A stretch of DNA of 64,000 nucleotides from Calycina herbarum (GCA_001414485.1 LLEY01000255.1:1-64000); one strand, 5' to 3'. Positions 13,836-26,295 are shown, counted from the stretch's first letter. Made by a program: numbers and translations. Notes: generated by a model not told the origin, from the sequence alone.

Positions 13836-15333
13836 TTCAAAGCTCCAGTTTGACGAAAAGAACGGTATTTGTTTCTTTTGGCCAGAAAGGTCCGACTTGA
13901 GATGAGGCTCCGGATCGAAAGCCAGGCATATAGAGGTAAGAACGCCACGTTCGAAATTTTCACCTTCCAATAATATGCAGACTAAATACTAGGGAATCCT
14001 CCTTAAATATTTAGCAAGGCTGGAGCTTATGTTGTGTTCATCTCACTGCAGGCGTGGGAATGGAAAGTCAAAACGCTTTAAAATAGTGTGAGCAAGGGAA
14101 GAAGAGAACAAGTTAAAGACAGCGCAAAATAAAAAATAGAGCTATTGTACCCCGCAAAACTTGACAAAAGAAGAAAAACAATGGGGTTTTAATCCTCTCA
14201 TTCGCTTAACGTCCTTCCTCATATACATTCTGGTGCCACTCGACAAGCCTCCCCTTCTCATGTAGGAATCTCGCACATGCATATGAAGGATTTCTTACAA
14301 AGCTTTTTTTACGGCCGACTAGTATATATCCACCGTTCGGCGACATTGCCCTCGACTAACTACCGACCCTAACAAGCATTTTGTTTCAAGAAAAATCGAA
14401 AGCTTATGAATGATGCTAAGATTGAAATACACTCAGCGTAGAGAATTTGTATAGTTCTTATAGAACTAACTATACTAAGAAGCTACTTAGTTGGTTTTGA
14501 GAATTTCTACTTAGTTTTTAAGGAGATTTAGAGAACTATTAGTTAGTTCAGTTCTGTTACATAGAACTTTGCAGTTTTAAAACTATATATAAACTATAAT
14601 TAGTAGAATTCCTAAATAATATTTTAAGAGAAAATAGTTACTTTACTAGCTTACCTATCTATCTATTACTACTATATAAACTCTATAGAAAAAGAATAGA
14701 AAAAGTCTATAAAAAGAAGATTAATTTGAAAGATAGAGTCTAGGTTTACTTAAGTCTAAGATATTTAATAAAAAATATCTATTTTTAGAAGTCCTTCTAG
14801 GTATATACAATTTATAAAACTACGATAGTTTACTCTATTTAACGAGCAGATAGCAAACTAGCTACTGTTTTCGGCGGGCTTGGTCGCTGCTTCCTACAGC
14901 AGAATTGCTAAAAACTTGCACTGCCTTAACGCTCGAGTAGGAACATTCTTCTAGGACGTATTCTGTCCTATGCTGCGTCCTCCTAGGAGCCGTGATGTCC
15001 TAGGAAGGCTCTCGTGAAAGGTTGGTTTCACATAAACGCTATACCACCACGTAAAAACAATTGATTTTTTGGCGATTTGAGATGTACGGAGATTTTTAAA
15101 GAATGGTGCACATGCAGAAAGGGATATATGTCTAGTAGTGCTAGTAGCCAAAGGCTATCAAGAAACTGCGCCAAGGCACGCTCGCACGGACTCCATCCTC
15201 AACCCTGCAACGAATAACAAACCAACAACTTGCGAAGAGGAAGGCGTAGAGAGATATCTTCTGTAATGCTCTCTAATCAAAAGTGCTAACCCGCTTCTCA
15301 TCTGTCTCAAAATTTGACTTCAATTGCCCACAG
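13836..15333. other. Intergenic with AT-rich relic
   Basis: About 14400-14850 is very AT-rich (TTAG, CTATA and AACTA words), with no open frame, like the other RIP-type relics here. The rest contains promoter-like DNA for the kinase-like sequence downstream. A possible first exon of that gene lies around 15128-15262, but its frame does not join convincingly. Confidence 0.45.
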
Positions 15334-16838
15334 ACTATTCTTCCGTATCAAGTCTTCAGCTTTGAGATTTGCACAGAAACTTCTGCGCCGGGCGCCATCT
15401 CCAGCGAGACAAAATCTGGAGCGACTTGCTGGACCTCATGTACTCAATAGTTCATTGAAATACGAGGAGGAGAAGCTAAAGTGGTACTCCCCAGAAAAAT
15501 CTATCCGGTCCGTATATGGGAAGTTTTCGACAAAAGGTATCAGGTGGTTGGCAAACTCGGGTATGGCGCTTATTCCACCGTTGGTTGTGCCGGGATTTAG
15601 AGTAAGTGCTGCTTAATAACTGAAACTCCCAATGCTAATATTCATATGGCAAACATAATTATGTCTGTGTTAAGGTGTCAGAGGCGAACTCACGTCAAGC
15701 AGCAAGGGCACGGGAAGTTTACAGGCATATAAATTCAATCACCACATCACATGCGGGATCTAAATGTGTGCGAATGCTGTTAGATTCGTTTGATATTACC
15801 ACAGCTACGGGTAGTCATATATGCATGGTACATAAACCTCTCGGTTTACGAATATCCGACTTCCAAGCACTCATCCCGGGAGGGAAGCTCCCACAAGATA
15901 TTTTGAAGCTCACACTGAAACATGTGCTTCTTGCTCTTGAGTTTCTTCATTCAGAATGCCATTCATCACACACTGGTAAGTTGCCCAATTATTATTCACT
16001 CTTTCTGTCGAGCCTCGGTTTATATATTTCTTTAAGGGTCGAAGTCGCTGACCATTTTCCAGATATCCAAGCTGAGAACATTCTCATGGGCATCGATGAT
16101 GAGAACGTACTCACGGAGTTTGAAGAGGCGGAAGTCCGTGATCCAAGTCCATGCAAGGTCGATGGAGATCGCGTTATCTATACTTCTCGCCAAATGCGCG
16201 TAAGGGGAAGTGCTGGTCGTCCAGTACTATGCGACTTTGGTGAGGCTCGAATTGGCGATGGAAAGTTCACCGAGGATATCCAGCCATTTCTGTACCGCGC
16301 ACCAGAGGTCATATTGCGAAAGCCATGGGATAAAAAGGTGGATATTTGGAATCTGGGAGTATTGGTAAGTATTATTTTACGTCACTTATTTCGACATCCA
16401 TTTTCACTACCCTTGTGATGAAACCATTAATTCGTTTTAGATCTGGGATCTTTCTCAGAGCAAACACCTATTCGATGCTCGAGATGCCAATAATGAAACT
16501 ACGAACACAGTGCACCTCGCCGAAATGATTGCTCTGCTTGGGAGCCCACCAATGTCATTCCTGGAGGGAAGTCCAATTGTCGGGGATTATTTCGACAAGA
16601 GTGGTAGGCTTCCATACTTGCAAAAAGGTTTTGGTGTACTAGCTATAACTTACACACTCTAGGGCGTTGGATTGGGGATGTGAAAATACCATCTAACTCG
16701 CTTGAGCAATTTGAGGAGAACCTAGAGGGGAAGGAGAAAGCTCTCTTTCTTCAATTTATGCGCAAGATGTTACAATGGGTTCTTGAAGAACGAATGTCGG
16801 CATTTGATCTTCTGGATGATCCGTGGTTGAACTCTTAG
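15334..16838 (+). pseudogene. SRPK-like protein kinase, frameshifted
   Basis: Matches the expanded fungal family of SR-protein-kinase-like enzymes. Segments in order: N-terminal ALRFAQKLLRRAPSPARQN, EEEKLKWYSPEK, then in another frame the glycine-rich loop (GKLGYGAYSTV), the ATP lysine segment (YVCVKVS), catalytic HTDIQAENIL (split by intron 15976-16062), DFGEAR and the APE-type RAPEVIL. Further introns are 16365-16440 and 16604-16662; stop at 16836. Two single-base deletions, near 15500 and near 15582, push the ATP-loop exon out of frame. The acceptor expected at about 15648 reads TGG instead of AG. No good start codon is visible. The C-terminal two thirds is a clean frame, so decay is recent or the indels are assembly errors. 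Confidence 0.75.
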
Positions 16839-18024
16839 CTTGTGACGAGCTAGTTTCGAGGGGTTTGGTTTGAGCTAGATTTGTAGATTCACTGAACAAC
16901 CACCTTTTTAAGAACAAAAATGAGCATGACGCAAGGATGCACAGTATTTAGACATACAGAAAAGGCTCGGGCAACGTGAAGTAGGCATGGCGGTTCAGCC
17001 GTCTCTGTCCCTCGTGGAACTCTTGAAATCTCTACGCTCTTTTGGGAAAATCGCCGTGAGGCAAGCTCTTCTATCCAATAGTGGAAGGAAGGCGAGTTAT
17101 GAGGAATTTTGGATACAACAAGTGAAGGACAGGCTTATTACGAAGGTATTAGAGAAGAGTTTAGAAATGAATTAAGAATAGTAGAAAGTTCTATAATAGT
17201 AAATATTATACAGTTGTCTTAATATCTTTACTATACGCTCTAACTCTTTTTAGATATTCGGCTATTAACGTAAGAATTCAGGTATTTAGTTTGTACTCTA
17301 GTTTTCGAATCTCTTATAATATCCCTGAAAGACTAGTATATTCTTAAGTAGGTTTTTAATAATATCTCATAGTAGTATAATAGTCTAAATACGATTAACT
17401 ATACTAATATTTTCTCTATACTGAGTTATATACTAGATATAGAACGTTTCTACCGTCTTATTTAAGGTGAAAAAAGAGGTGTTACTTTCTTAGAAAAGTC
17501 GAGAAAAATAGCTTATTATATTCTTTTCTAATAGAACTTAGAGAGGTTCTTAGCTAATACGTATATATGCTATAAACACCACGAAAAGACTGTCAAAATT
17601 TGACTTTAATAACATATCAAGTTGCCTAGCCAGCATCAATTTCAATTTGTTTACTTTTTTGCACAAGGGTAAAATAACTTTATGCCTTGATATTAAGGCC
17701 ACAAGGCCATTTCGGAGCTGCGAAGATAACGAAGTAGCAACCTGCTCTCAAGCTTCCGACAACAATTCTTCCGGATAAACGTCCGGCAAACTGTTACACA
17801 ACTCTTGTTTTGATTTCAAAGATGCTCTTGTCATGATAGAATTATCGTTGCCCAATGGAATGATTACTCGCGCGGCGCAAGCAAGTGCTTGGGGAGTCGA
17901 GGTGGACCATCCCACTCCTCTCGATAAGGTAGACCATACATAAGAAGACATCTTTATATGTATATTTCTTTTCGTCTCTATACTTGATCCTTTTTCTTTA
18001 CAACTAATACAACCCAAATTCAAG
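16839..18024. other. Intergenic with AT-rich relic
   Basis: 17175-17580 is AT-rich and stop-ridden, resembling a RIP-degraded repeat. A 62-codon frame at 16987-17175 starts with a good ATG but has no features and ends at the relic; I do not call it a gene. The final 100 bp should hold the amidase promoter. Confidence 0.45.
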
Positions 18025-19790
18025 ATGTCCGTCAGTGTTCTGGGAGAAGCGCAGTACGTTGCGAATTACCCCTCATCACGTCTTTTCCGAAAGAACTAAC
18101 ATCATCTACCTCAGAAAAGACTCCCTCGTCTCAAACGAGGAAATCCATACCCTGGCGAAAGTCCACAACCTCTCTATCCCCGAATCCGAAGTCCAAGATT
18201 GGGCAGCTCTTCTCGCAGGTTTAAATCACTGCGCAAAAGAAATTCTTACCCTCCCTGACTATTATCCTAAAGTCGACACCTCTCTCTACCCCCGAACTAA
18301 TATCTATCGTCCGTCAGGACCAGAAGACACAGACCATGGCGGTTGGGCTTGGAAGGCAACAGTTAAATCTGTGAAGCCCAAGAGTTATGAGTTGGCGGGG
18401 AAAACGCTTGCTATAAAGGATAATATTGCGGTTGCGGGGGTAAAATGTACGAATGGGACGGGTGCTGTGGATTGGACGCCTGATGTTGATGCTACGCTTG
18501 TGACGAGGATATTGGATGCTGGAGGTGTTATTAAGGGAAAGGCTGCCTGTGAGAATAATTGCTTTGGTGCTGTTAGGTGAGTAACGGTGTTGTTGCGAAA
18601 ATGGGTCTTGGGGGGAAGATGCTAACTTGAAAAACAGTGATACTTCCGTCACTGGACCAGTTCACAATCCTTATGCCTATGGTTACAGCACTGGAGGTTC
18701 ATCATCTGGATCAGGTCGGCTGCTAGCTTCTGGTCAAGTCGATATGGCAATTGGTGCAGACCAAGGGGGCAGTATCCGTTTGCCATCAGCGAACTGCGGT
18801 GTTGTAGGATTGAAGCCAACCTGGGGTCTGGTTCCTTACACTGGTGGCATTTCCTTAGAAGCAACGATCGATCATGCTGGTCCAATGGCAAAGACCACGC
18901 AAGATTGTGCAACACTACTCGAAGTTATTGCCGGTAGCGATGGAATCGATGATCGTCAACCCTACAATTGGCCACAGGGTCATGTCAAATATGGCCAGGA
19001 AATAGCTAGTCATCTATCATCTACATCCCCATATTCTACTCCGCTTAAAGGAATCAAAGTCGGCATACTCAAGGAAGGTTTCGAGGATCCAATGACAGAT
19101 GCAAATGTTGCCAATGCCTCCCGTTCTGCGATTGCAAAACTCGCTGAATTGGGAGCAGAAGTAACTGAGATAAGCATTCCTCTCCATCGAGACTCCGGTA
19201 TGATCTGGATGGTAGCTCTCCCCATGGCCGGTACAACACAGGGTCTTCTTGCCAATCCTTCTGGGAGGAAACAACTACTTTTCCCCGAACGTTCTTCACA
19301 AGTCGGATCATTACTCACACAAGAGGCTTTCGACGCACTTGGTCCTGGAGGTCAAAACATCTACCTACGAGGATTATTCTTACAAGAGCGCTTCGGCTCA
19401 CCACTTCACGCACGCTGCACAAACCTTCTACGAAAACTGAACGACGAGTATGAGCGTGCATTACGTGAAGTCGACGTCCTTGTCACACCAACCATCATTT
19501 TCCCACCAACAAAGATTTGCTCAGAAGGTGGGAGAACTCTAGGTCCCTTGAAAATGCTTAGTAGGACGATTGGAGCTACTTACAACACTGCCACTTTCAA
19601 CTCTAGTGGACATCCTGCTCTCAGTCTTCCGGTTGGACTCGTTCCTGCGAAGGAGGATAAGGAGGTGTTTTTACCGACGGGGTTGCAGATTGTGGGGAGG
19701 AAGTTTGAGGATTTGACCTGTTTGAAGATTGCGGCTAGTTTTGAGCAGAGGAATAATTGGAAGGAGTTGAGGTATGATGGCGCTAGTTGA
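18025..19790 (+). CDS. Amidase (amidase-signature family, acetamidase-like)
   Basis: Hydrolyses a carboxylic amide to the acid and ammonia; the substrate cannot be told from sequence. Exons 18025-18053, 18115-18576 and 18638-19790 join in frame to 547 residues, normal for fungal amidases. The Ser-cisSer-Lys catalytic triad is present: Lys111 in AIKDN, the cis-Ser in GGSSSGSG (about 183-190) and the nucleophile Ser in DQGGSIRLP (about 209). There is no signal peptide, so it is probably cytosolic. Introns have GTACG/GTGAG donors and CTAAC branch sites. It lies alone between decayed genes yet has no lesion, which suggests it is still used, perhaps for nitrogen supply. Confidence 0.9.
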
Positions 19791-20175
19791 AAACAGGACT
19801 TCACGATTGCTTCGGTTCAATGATCATTAATATACGCGCATTTACCTTGCTCCTTATTTAGACAGTATATAATTTTTGAGTCTGCGTTGAATGACATTAG
19901 TAGAGTCAGTAAGCTATATATTCGTCGACGCTGGGGCTATAAACCCCGCGACCAAGCCGCTAAAATATGAGTAACTCGATACAAAATCCTCACTTCTTTA
20001 AAGTTAGGTGAATCAGCACGTCTGATTCACCATATTTCTCATGAAATTGCAACACCTCATTGAAATGGCTGACAAAATGATGGGGTGCCCTAGCTACGCT
20101 GTGGTACTCCAGCAATGGCATCAACCAGACCCAGGTATAATGATGCCGAGAAAATGGGAAGCTGAGTCTATCATA
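19791..20175. other. Intergenic, nothing recognised
   Basis: Region after the amidase stop; no open frame, no clear repeat. It would contain 3' ends of the converging genes. Confidence 0.4.
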
Positions 20176-20634
20176 TCACAGGCGCGTTGTGTGGACTGTG
20201 AAATTGGTTGAGCAAGAATTTGATTTGGGATGGCATTTGAGAGATGGAGCGGGTAACTCATTGCCATTTGACAAAGCTGCCTCCATGAACCGCATCAGCA
20301 CTTTACCACATGTAACTGTGCCTAGAAGTGTTCTCATCAACTCGGCTTGTCGTTCTTCCGAGAATCTGCTAGCATTCTGTTTGTTGAATGAATAGTCGAC
20401 ATTGCTAAGAAAGATCCATGTTTTGGTATGGAGTCGCATGTATAGCATTGAAAGCCCAACTAAAATCGACTGACCACAACACATGTCAATAAGAATCACG
20501 AACGAAGTGAGATACGAGATATATGCGCTTACCTCTTCATATTCTTGTTCGATGAATTCATGGCCACAAGCTGATAGCTCTTTATCGATAATATAATTGT
20601 TATAGCTGGCCTTCGAACTTAAATTGAGCCCCAC
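20176..20634 (-). CDS. Unidentified ORF, possibly the last exons of a relic
   Basis: A 152-codon minus-strand frame has no ATG-supported family and ends KSNSCSTNFTVHTTRL. A 63-nt segment inside it (about 20482-20544) has intron-like ends (GTAAGC donor, GGTCAG acceptor) and a length that keeps the frame either way. Upstream on the same strand (20640-20930) the frame is interrupted by a stop. It directly follows the broken pectate lyase and may be unrelated DNA joined to it. I do not recognise the product and would not assign a function. Confidence 0.25.
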   Translation of the reverse strand: MGLNLSSKASYNNYIIDKELSACGHEFIEQEYEEVSAYISYLTSFVILIDMCCGQSILVGLSMLYMRLHTKTWIFLSNVDYSFNKQNASRFSEERQAELMRTLLGTVTCGKVLMRFMEAALSNGNELPAPSLKCHPKSNSCSTNFTVHTTRL

Positions 20635-20929
20635 GAGCTCTCAATCAAAATTTCTAAGGAGTTTCATGGGATGGTGCTGAAACTCCGTAAGAGAGAACAT
20701 GTTGTCATGGATTCCGGGTTGTGTTTGCACTCGTCGAAATCCCAAAGCAGTCTTTGCTTGGTTAAGTAGACAAAAAGATATATTTAAGCCCCTCGTATTT
20801 GATTTTGCTGGTGCTTTCCTAAAATTGACCACGTCCTGTTTTCTGGTGGAACCACCTGGATCTGATAAGAAAAAACAGCTGAAGGCATCTTTGTCTCGAG
20901 TTTCTATGTGCATATTGCTAGAGAAGTAA

Positions 20930-22085
20930 TTGTTGGAGACTTGCGCGATGGTGGTGATACCATCAGCGCCGATTTTTGGGCTGCGTCCGGACCTATAAGT
21001 GAGGAATTAGGATATTCCGTTTCGCAGAAGTAGGAAAAAATTGGAAAGAGTTTTAAAGACATACCAGTCGTGCCAGTAGTTACGAGCCAATGTAACTCTG
21101 TCTCCGTTCGTAATGAACATTGCACCCTGTATGAAGTGAGTTTAGTGTTGGATTTGGAAAGGAAATTCATGAACTCAATAACTTACAGTAAGCATCACTA
21201 TTACAAGAAGCAGAGTAAGGAGTAACGCTATCGAAAATGATGTTGGAAATGGTAACGGTGTTTGCTCCATAACTACGAGAGTTTTAATAAGCGAGAGGAC
21301 CCAGCAAAACATTCGAACTTGTGACTTACTGACTAACAAAGTGCATACTCCCAACTAATCTGTATTTCCCCAGCATGTTAGCTACTTCTATTCAAGTTCA
21401 GAAAAAAAATGAAAATACCTTGCAGTGATCAATCCAAACACCAAGAGCACCTCCAAAATCAAAACCATCACCACCCCATACACTCTTGGGGTTGATGTCC
21501 TACTTTGGTTAGCACAGCTGTAAGCATAAACTCCCAAGAGGGCCTCTTACAGTAACATGAAGGTTCTGAATAATGACATTTTTCGAAGTCCCTTGCTTGA
21601 GTCCCTTGCTCATAATTACACCTGCACTCCCAACACCCACAATACTTTTGTTGCTACCGACAATAAGTGGATTCGTCCCAGCTTTATCATAGGTGACAGT
21701 AGTTGCTTGGATGTTGGAATTGGCAGTGCAACTGATAGTTCCAATGCAATCCTGACCACCATTGGTCAATGGACAACATTTCTGGTAACAACCGGTACTG
21801 GCGGCAGTTCCCTCTGTACCTTTGAAATTAAAGGTTTTATTGATGAGGATGACGCGAGGGGTGCTATAAGCGAGCCAGGCTATGAGTCTGTTCGAGCAGA
21901 ATTTAGCAGTTTTGGGAGGTTTAGATGATGGAAGGCATAACTCACCGTGCATTGCTCGCGGGAGCAACAACCTCAGCAGATCCACCTCCGGTTGTACCAT
22001 AGGCCATTCCATAGAAAGTCCCTCTGAATTGTGCTGTTACCATGTAAGGTAGAGCCAGAAGACAAATTTTTATAGAGAACTGCAT
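20930..22085 (-). pseudogene. Secreted pectate lyase (PL1 family), broken and truncated
   Basis: Homologous to fungal pectate lyases that cleave plant pectin. The start at 22085 gives a signal peptide (MQFSIKICLLALPYMVTA). Exons: 21946-22085, 21551-21887, 21419-21499, 21330-21359, 21187-21272, 21065-21126 and 20992 downward. Family motifs appear in order: STPRVILI, NPLIVGSNKSIVGVG, VIIQNLHV, VWGGDGFDF, VWIDHC, NTVTISNIIFD, PYSASCNSDAY, GDRVTLARNYWHDW, SGRSPKIG, QVSNNYF. Two junctions (exons 3/4 and 5/6) are off by one base, so the spliced message loses its frame. After NNYFSS near 20930 the family C-terminus is missing and unrelated sequence follows. The truncation is independent of possible base-calling errors. 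Confidence 0.8.
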
Positions 22086-22602
22086 ACTTGTTGCATGAAC
22101 ATGGAAGAAGCAAGATGAGGGACGATCAGGATGGTGATGAAAGTATAAAAGAAAAAAGAGAAAGCACCTACCTTTTAACTTACACCCATGGAACATCCCG
22201 ATCATAGCCAAGCAAGTGGAATTATAATGATGGGTAAATGGAATGAGAAAGTATGTTCCATATCAATGGTGGATCTAGTTAGATTTTGGTGATCGAAGAT
22301 TTCCTCATATATCCGGCGTATGGGTATTGCCTGCTTAATCGTGCCTAAAAAGGGAGGTGGATAGCTATTCAATTTATTTAAAACTTCTGAAAGATACGAG
22401 AGAAAAACCAGCTGTTTGGTAGTTTGTGCTGAAGTTCAAGGAGTAGCGTTTTTTCAATGTATCTTGAAAGTCTTCAAATTGCATGGCAAGTAAACAGTAT
22501 ATTACATTGAACACCTGGAAGAACTCCCTATATCTTCTATTCAAACCCTCCACTGTTTTGAAAATTCTAACGGAGAATCAACTGCCTAGAAAGAAAAAGG
22601 TA
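22086..22602. other. Upstream region of the lyase relic
   Basis: Contains the former promoter of the pectate lyase (minus strand) up to the edge of the transposon. No open frame of note. Confidence 0.4.
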
Positions 22603-24453
22603 ACGTGTTTCACAAGCGAGTCGCCCACACAAGCGGGTCGCCCACTTTCCTCGTCGCACACCATATACCAACTTTAAATCATAATGGCTCAACACCACAA
22701 CGTTCAATTACCTTCTTAAGAAGCTAATATTATTTTAGTAACCCAAGAACCCGAAAACAACGCGTTATTAACCGAACGAAGCGCTACAAAGATTTACCAT
22801 ATTCCTTGAAAGACTCTCTCCGATCGACGCGCCGGAAAGCCCTTACGACGCGATTACCAGCCTAATTCGAAAAAGCTTATAAAGCCAGAGGAGGAGGCAA
22901 TAGTCAGATATATATTAGAGTTGGATTTGCAAGGGTTTTCGCCTACAAGGGATATAGTACGAGATATAGCCAACAATCTACTAAGAGAGTGCGACAGAAA
23001 GCCTATAGGTAGGAACTGGCCAGATAACTTTATAAAACGTACACCTAAGCTTAAAACTCGATAGAGTCGTTCGTACGATCGTTAGCGAGCTTTAACTAAG
23101 GATCTGCGAGTTATTAGCCTATAGTTTACGCTTATATAGTCTATTAAAGAGAAATATAGTATTCAAGATAAGGATATTACAACTTTAATAAAAGTGGCTT
23201 TATAATAGGAGTTACTTCGTCCTAACTTGTTATTATAAGCTTAGAAACGCGTAGGAAGCGAAAGCAAGTTCAGCTAAGCAATCGCGAGTAGGTTACAGTT
23301 ATTTAAGGAGTTAACGCAACAGGATAGGCAATCCCGCTATTCATTATATTCGTAGGCAAAGTACTTATTTCTACCTAGTACTAAGACACATATATACTAC
23401 ATAATTAGGTAATTAAGGTTAGTAACAACGGCTAGATAAACAATAAGCTTAGAGTTATATAGTTAAAGCATTTTAATAAGTATATAAAGGCACAAAGTAT
23501 AGGAGGATATAGTTTATTAATTATTAATAGTTATAAAAGCTATAACTCGCTTAAATTCTAGCAACTCTATAAAGACTTAAACATTATTACCCTCTATATA
23601 CCTCTACACTCATCGCACCTACTATAGCCACTTAATATAGTCTACTTCTCGCTATTAAAGCGAGCGTATAGAGCTAAGATATCAGGCTTAGCACAGAATC
23701 ATATTAATTATATTACTAAAGAAACCTTTCTTCTCACGTTTAAAGTAGCTTTTTATAAAGTATTTATAAAGGATAACATCTACGCGAGTTTTAAAGGGGC
23801 TAGGCTAGTCCTATATAGCCTAGAAGCTGTATTATTAAAGCTTGATTTAAGGCTTCGTACGCCAACACTAACAATACTAGAAGACACTCTATAGATACCT
23901 AAAACACTAAGTAACGTATACGAAATAATAGCTTAATTAACGCTTATTCGAGATCAGATTCAAAGATATTAAGACTCGTTACCTAGTTCTATTATTCAGT
24001 CTCTTAATTAACTCGAAAAAGGCTTAACTAGGGTAATGTATAATATAGTATTAATATACAAGGAAATTACTAGTCTTTGTACAATAACTAAGGCTATAAC
24101 TAAGCGTAAAAGTCGTAAGAGGAAGTATATTAAGAGTTAAGAGACATTAACAGTAAGCAACGTAGCTAATTTAATTATATCTAAGGAAAATAGTAGCCAG
24201 AAACAAGGTAAAGAGTCTAGGAAGAGAGTTCGCGTAGACAGGCACTATAGCCGTTGTAGTAAAACTAGGCATAATTCTTATACTTATTAAGTAGAAATAT
24301 TAGATATAGAAGATAGCGAAAGTTCTAAAGAATACTAGATAGCTTCTATAGTAATAATAACTTTGTATAGTGTTGAGTATTTTGTATTATAATAACACTA
24401 GGTTGAAAAAGTAGGCGACTCGCTTATGTAGGCGACTCGCTTATAAAACACGT
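22603..24453 (+). mobile_element. Fot1/pogo-type DNA transposon, RIP-degraded
   Basis: A 1,851-bp element flanked by TA on both sides (22601-22602, 24454-24455), the target duplication of Tc1/mariner/pogo elements. Imperfect terminal inverted repeats of about 43 bp start ACGTGTTT and each contain two copies of an AAGCGAGTCGCC-like unit; most differences between the ends are C-to-T or G-to-A. Reading + from ATG 22684, the transposase can be followed past many stops: KPEEEAIVRYILELD, NWPDNFIKRTPKLKTR, a degraded catalytic NFDETGF-type motif (now AAC TTT AAT AAA AGT), the PPHSSHLLQPLD-type motif (degraded) and a C-terminal basic tail. CAA-to-TAA and CGA-to-TGA stops are the RIP signature. Not functional. 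Confidence 0.9.
22684..24340 (+). pseudogene. pogo/Fot1 transposase relic
   Basis: DDE-superfamily transposase inside the element, unreadable because of many stops (first at the CAA-to-TAA change at about 22717). Substitutions at the catalytic aspartate and glutamate codons (GAT to AAT, GAG to AAA) fit G-to-A changes. The C-terminal section from about 23590 keeps long open stretches. Length is in line with the usual 500-550 codons. It cannot encode an active enzyme. Confidence 0.8.
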
Positions 24454-24455
24454 TA

Positions 24456-25300
24456 TACTAGAAAATAGATATTCCTTAGATCTGGTATATTTTATCTACT
24501 AATTAACTTATTAATTAATAAATTAAAAGATTTACTAACTTCTTAGACTTTATAGATAAATTAATTTATCTACTAATTTACTATTCCTATACCTATTCTT
24601 TCCTAGCTAATCCACCTCTCTTTTCTACCTCCTTTTCTCTAATCTCTAGGCCTCTCTTCTTAGTCTTCTTAACTCTCTTTAATCTTCTTATCTCTTACTC
24701 TATATCTTAAGCAAATTAGCTATCTAAATTATCTTAAAGAGTAATAGCCTCTGTATTATCTCTCTTCTACTAATTCTGGAGAGCCTTTCTTTTAGTTCTT
24801 CTTCTCTTAGGTAAATTAGACAAAGGTTTAAGACTAACTACTAGTAGTTCCTCTCTTCTAGCTACTGTTACCGCCTACTCTTAAGCTTACTACCTTAAAA
24901 TAGAGAGTCTATTATTATACTAGGTAATAACCAAATCTAGATATACACCAGTGTTTAGCATACACATTTGAAAGTGAGGCAAATCCTTCGTTTAACCTCG
25001 TATATCTTAGTAAATATATAAATAGGATATACACCACCAAAAAAAGATTTAGACCTTAAGAGGTGTAAATCTTTAAATCTTCATACATATATCTTTTCTT
25101 ACTGCTATTAAGACGCCGATGTCAGCACTCAGTGCCACTCACTAAGAATATACACCAGGATGTGCACCACGAGCTAAACGATCACTCAATATATTAAGAA
25201 ACAATTAATAATATACACCAACTTATACAAGGTCAATATTCAGGACATCTCGTCAGATATCCATGCATATATTTAAATAATTTATGCGAGCCAAACAGGC
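24456..25300 (-). repeat. Second RIP-degraded element fragment
   Basis: Immediately after the Fot1 copy, an AT-rich tract reads on the minus strand (about 24900 to 24600) as a highly charged Lys/Arg/Glu tail with TAG and TAA codons where CAG and CAA would be expected. This looks like the C-terminal part of another DNA-transposase-type protein. Further on (24940-25210) the word ATACACCA recurs several times. Ends and family could not be determined. Confidence 0.4.
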
Positions 25301-26295
25301 CCTAAGGAACCGCGACTAGTTTGAACGAACTATGGTTGACAACTTAAACTTCTCTCATTTCCAGGCATAAAATGCCGACGAAATATGGGTAACTGGTGCT
25401 TCAATTTGCAGGCCGAAAACAATGTAAGTAAGCAGATAAAAAAAAGTAACTCGATCCCTCAACGGTCGCGGCCAAGGACATCACGACGTCGGGTTTCAAT
25501 AAACGATCGTAATTTACGGTAGGACTTTCTTTCTATTAAAACAAAGAATTGTCGCGCGACTACCTTTTTATATTCTTAGATTAGCCTTCCAGTATCAAAC
25601 TCTCGTCATTACGTATAAGTTTTCCAAAACCAAAGCGACAGCATGAACTAGTTTTTAAGAAGCTAAGGTGTAAAGGGTTGATCTCAAAAGACTTGCCTTG
25701 CTACCCCCTACTAATCAAGTTAAATGACATTGAGCTGTCGATAAAACAACATCTACATATTTGATTAGGGTGTAAAAATAACCTAAATTTACAATAAGTA
25801 GTTAAGATGGTACAGGTTGAAGATGACATTACACACTATATCTCGAAGTCCACAATGGACGTTCCTCTTAGTTTTAGTGGAGGTTAGTGACTTTGTAATC
25901 CCGGTGTATCATATCCGCATATAGAAACAATTTCTGTATTAATAATCATAGCTTCTTACTAAAAGCCACATCAAAGGCTAACTGTACGACACTGATTGAA
26001 AGTTCGGCGGCCTGTAAGATTGAGAAGAATTTTAGATTGCCGAAGACCCCTCTCCGAGTTCTGCTCGATCGCCGATCGATGGTTTTTCATTGCGTAGGCG
26101 TGACTCAATCTAGGAATACTTGGCCTTCCAGCATGCGATGGGGGTATCACAAAGAAATTTGATCGCCTGATCGCATGAAAAGATTCTATGATAGGCCAAT
26201 CGTGCATCATCCCGACTCTGGAGTCTTTCTCAGGATGATCTTATTTAGCCATTGCCCTCCCAATTCGTTTTGAAGGTCAACACATTTTTTAAAAG
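25301..26295. other. Intergenic, partly AT-rich
   Basis: No supported gene. Short minus-strand frames at 25971-26210 look like shadows. Composition gradually returns to normal towards 26.2 kb. Confidence 0.4.

Noticed and set aside
16987..17175. 62-codon frame with a good ATG
   Set aside because: Too short, featureless and ending at an AT-rich relic.
17748..18023. 91-codon minus-strand frame overlapping the amidase start
   Set aside because: Lies in the amidase promoter and overlaps its start; no features.
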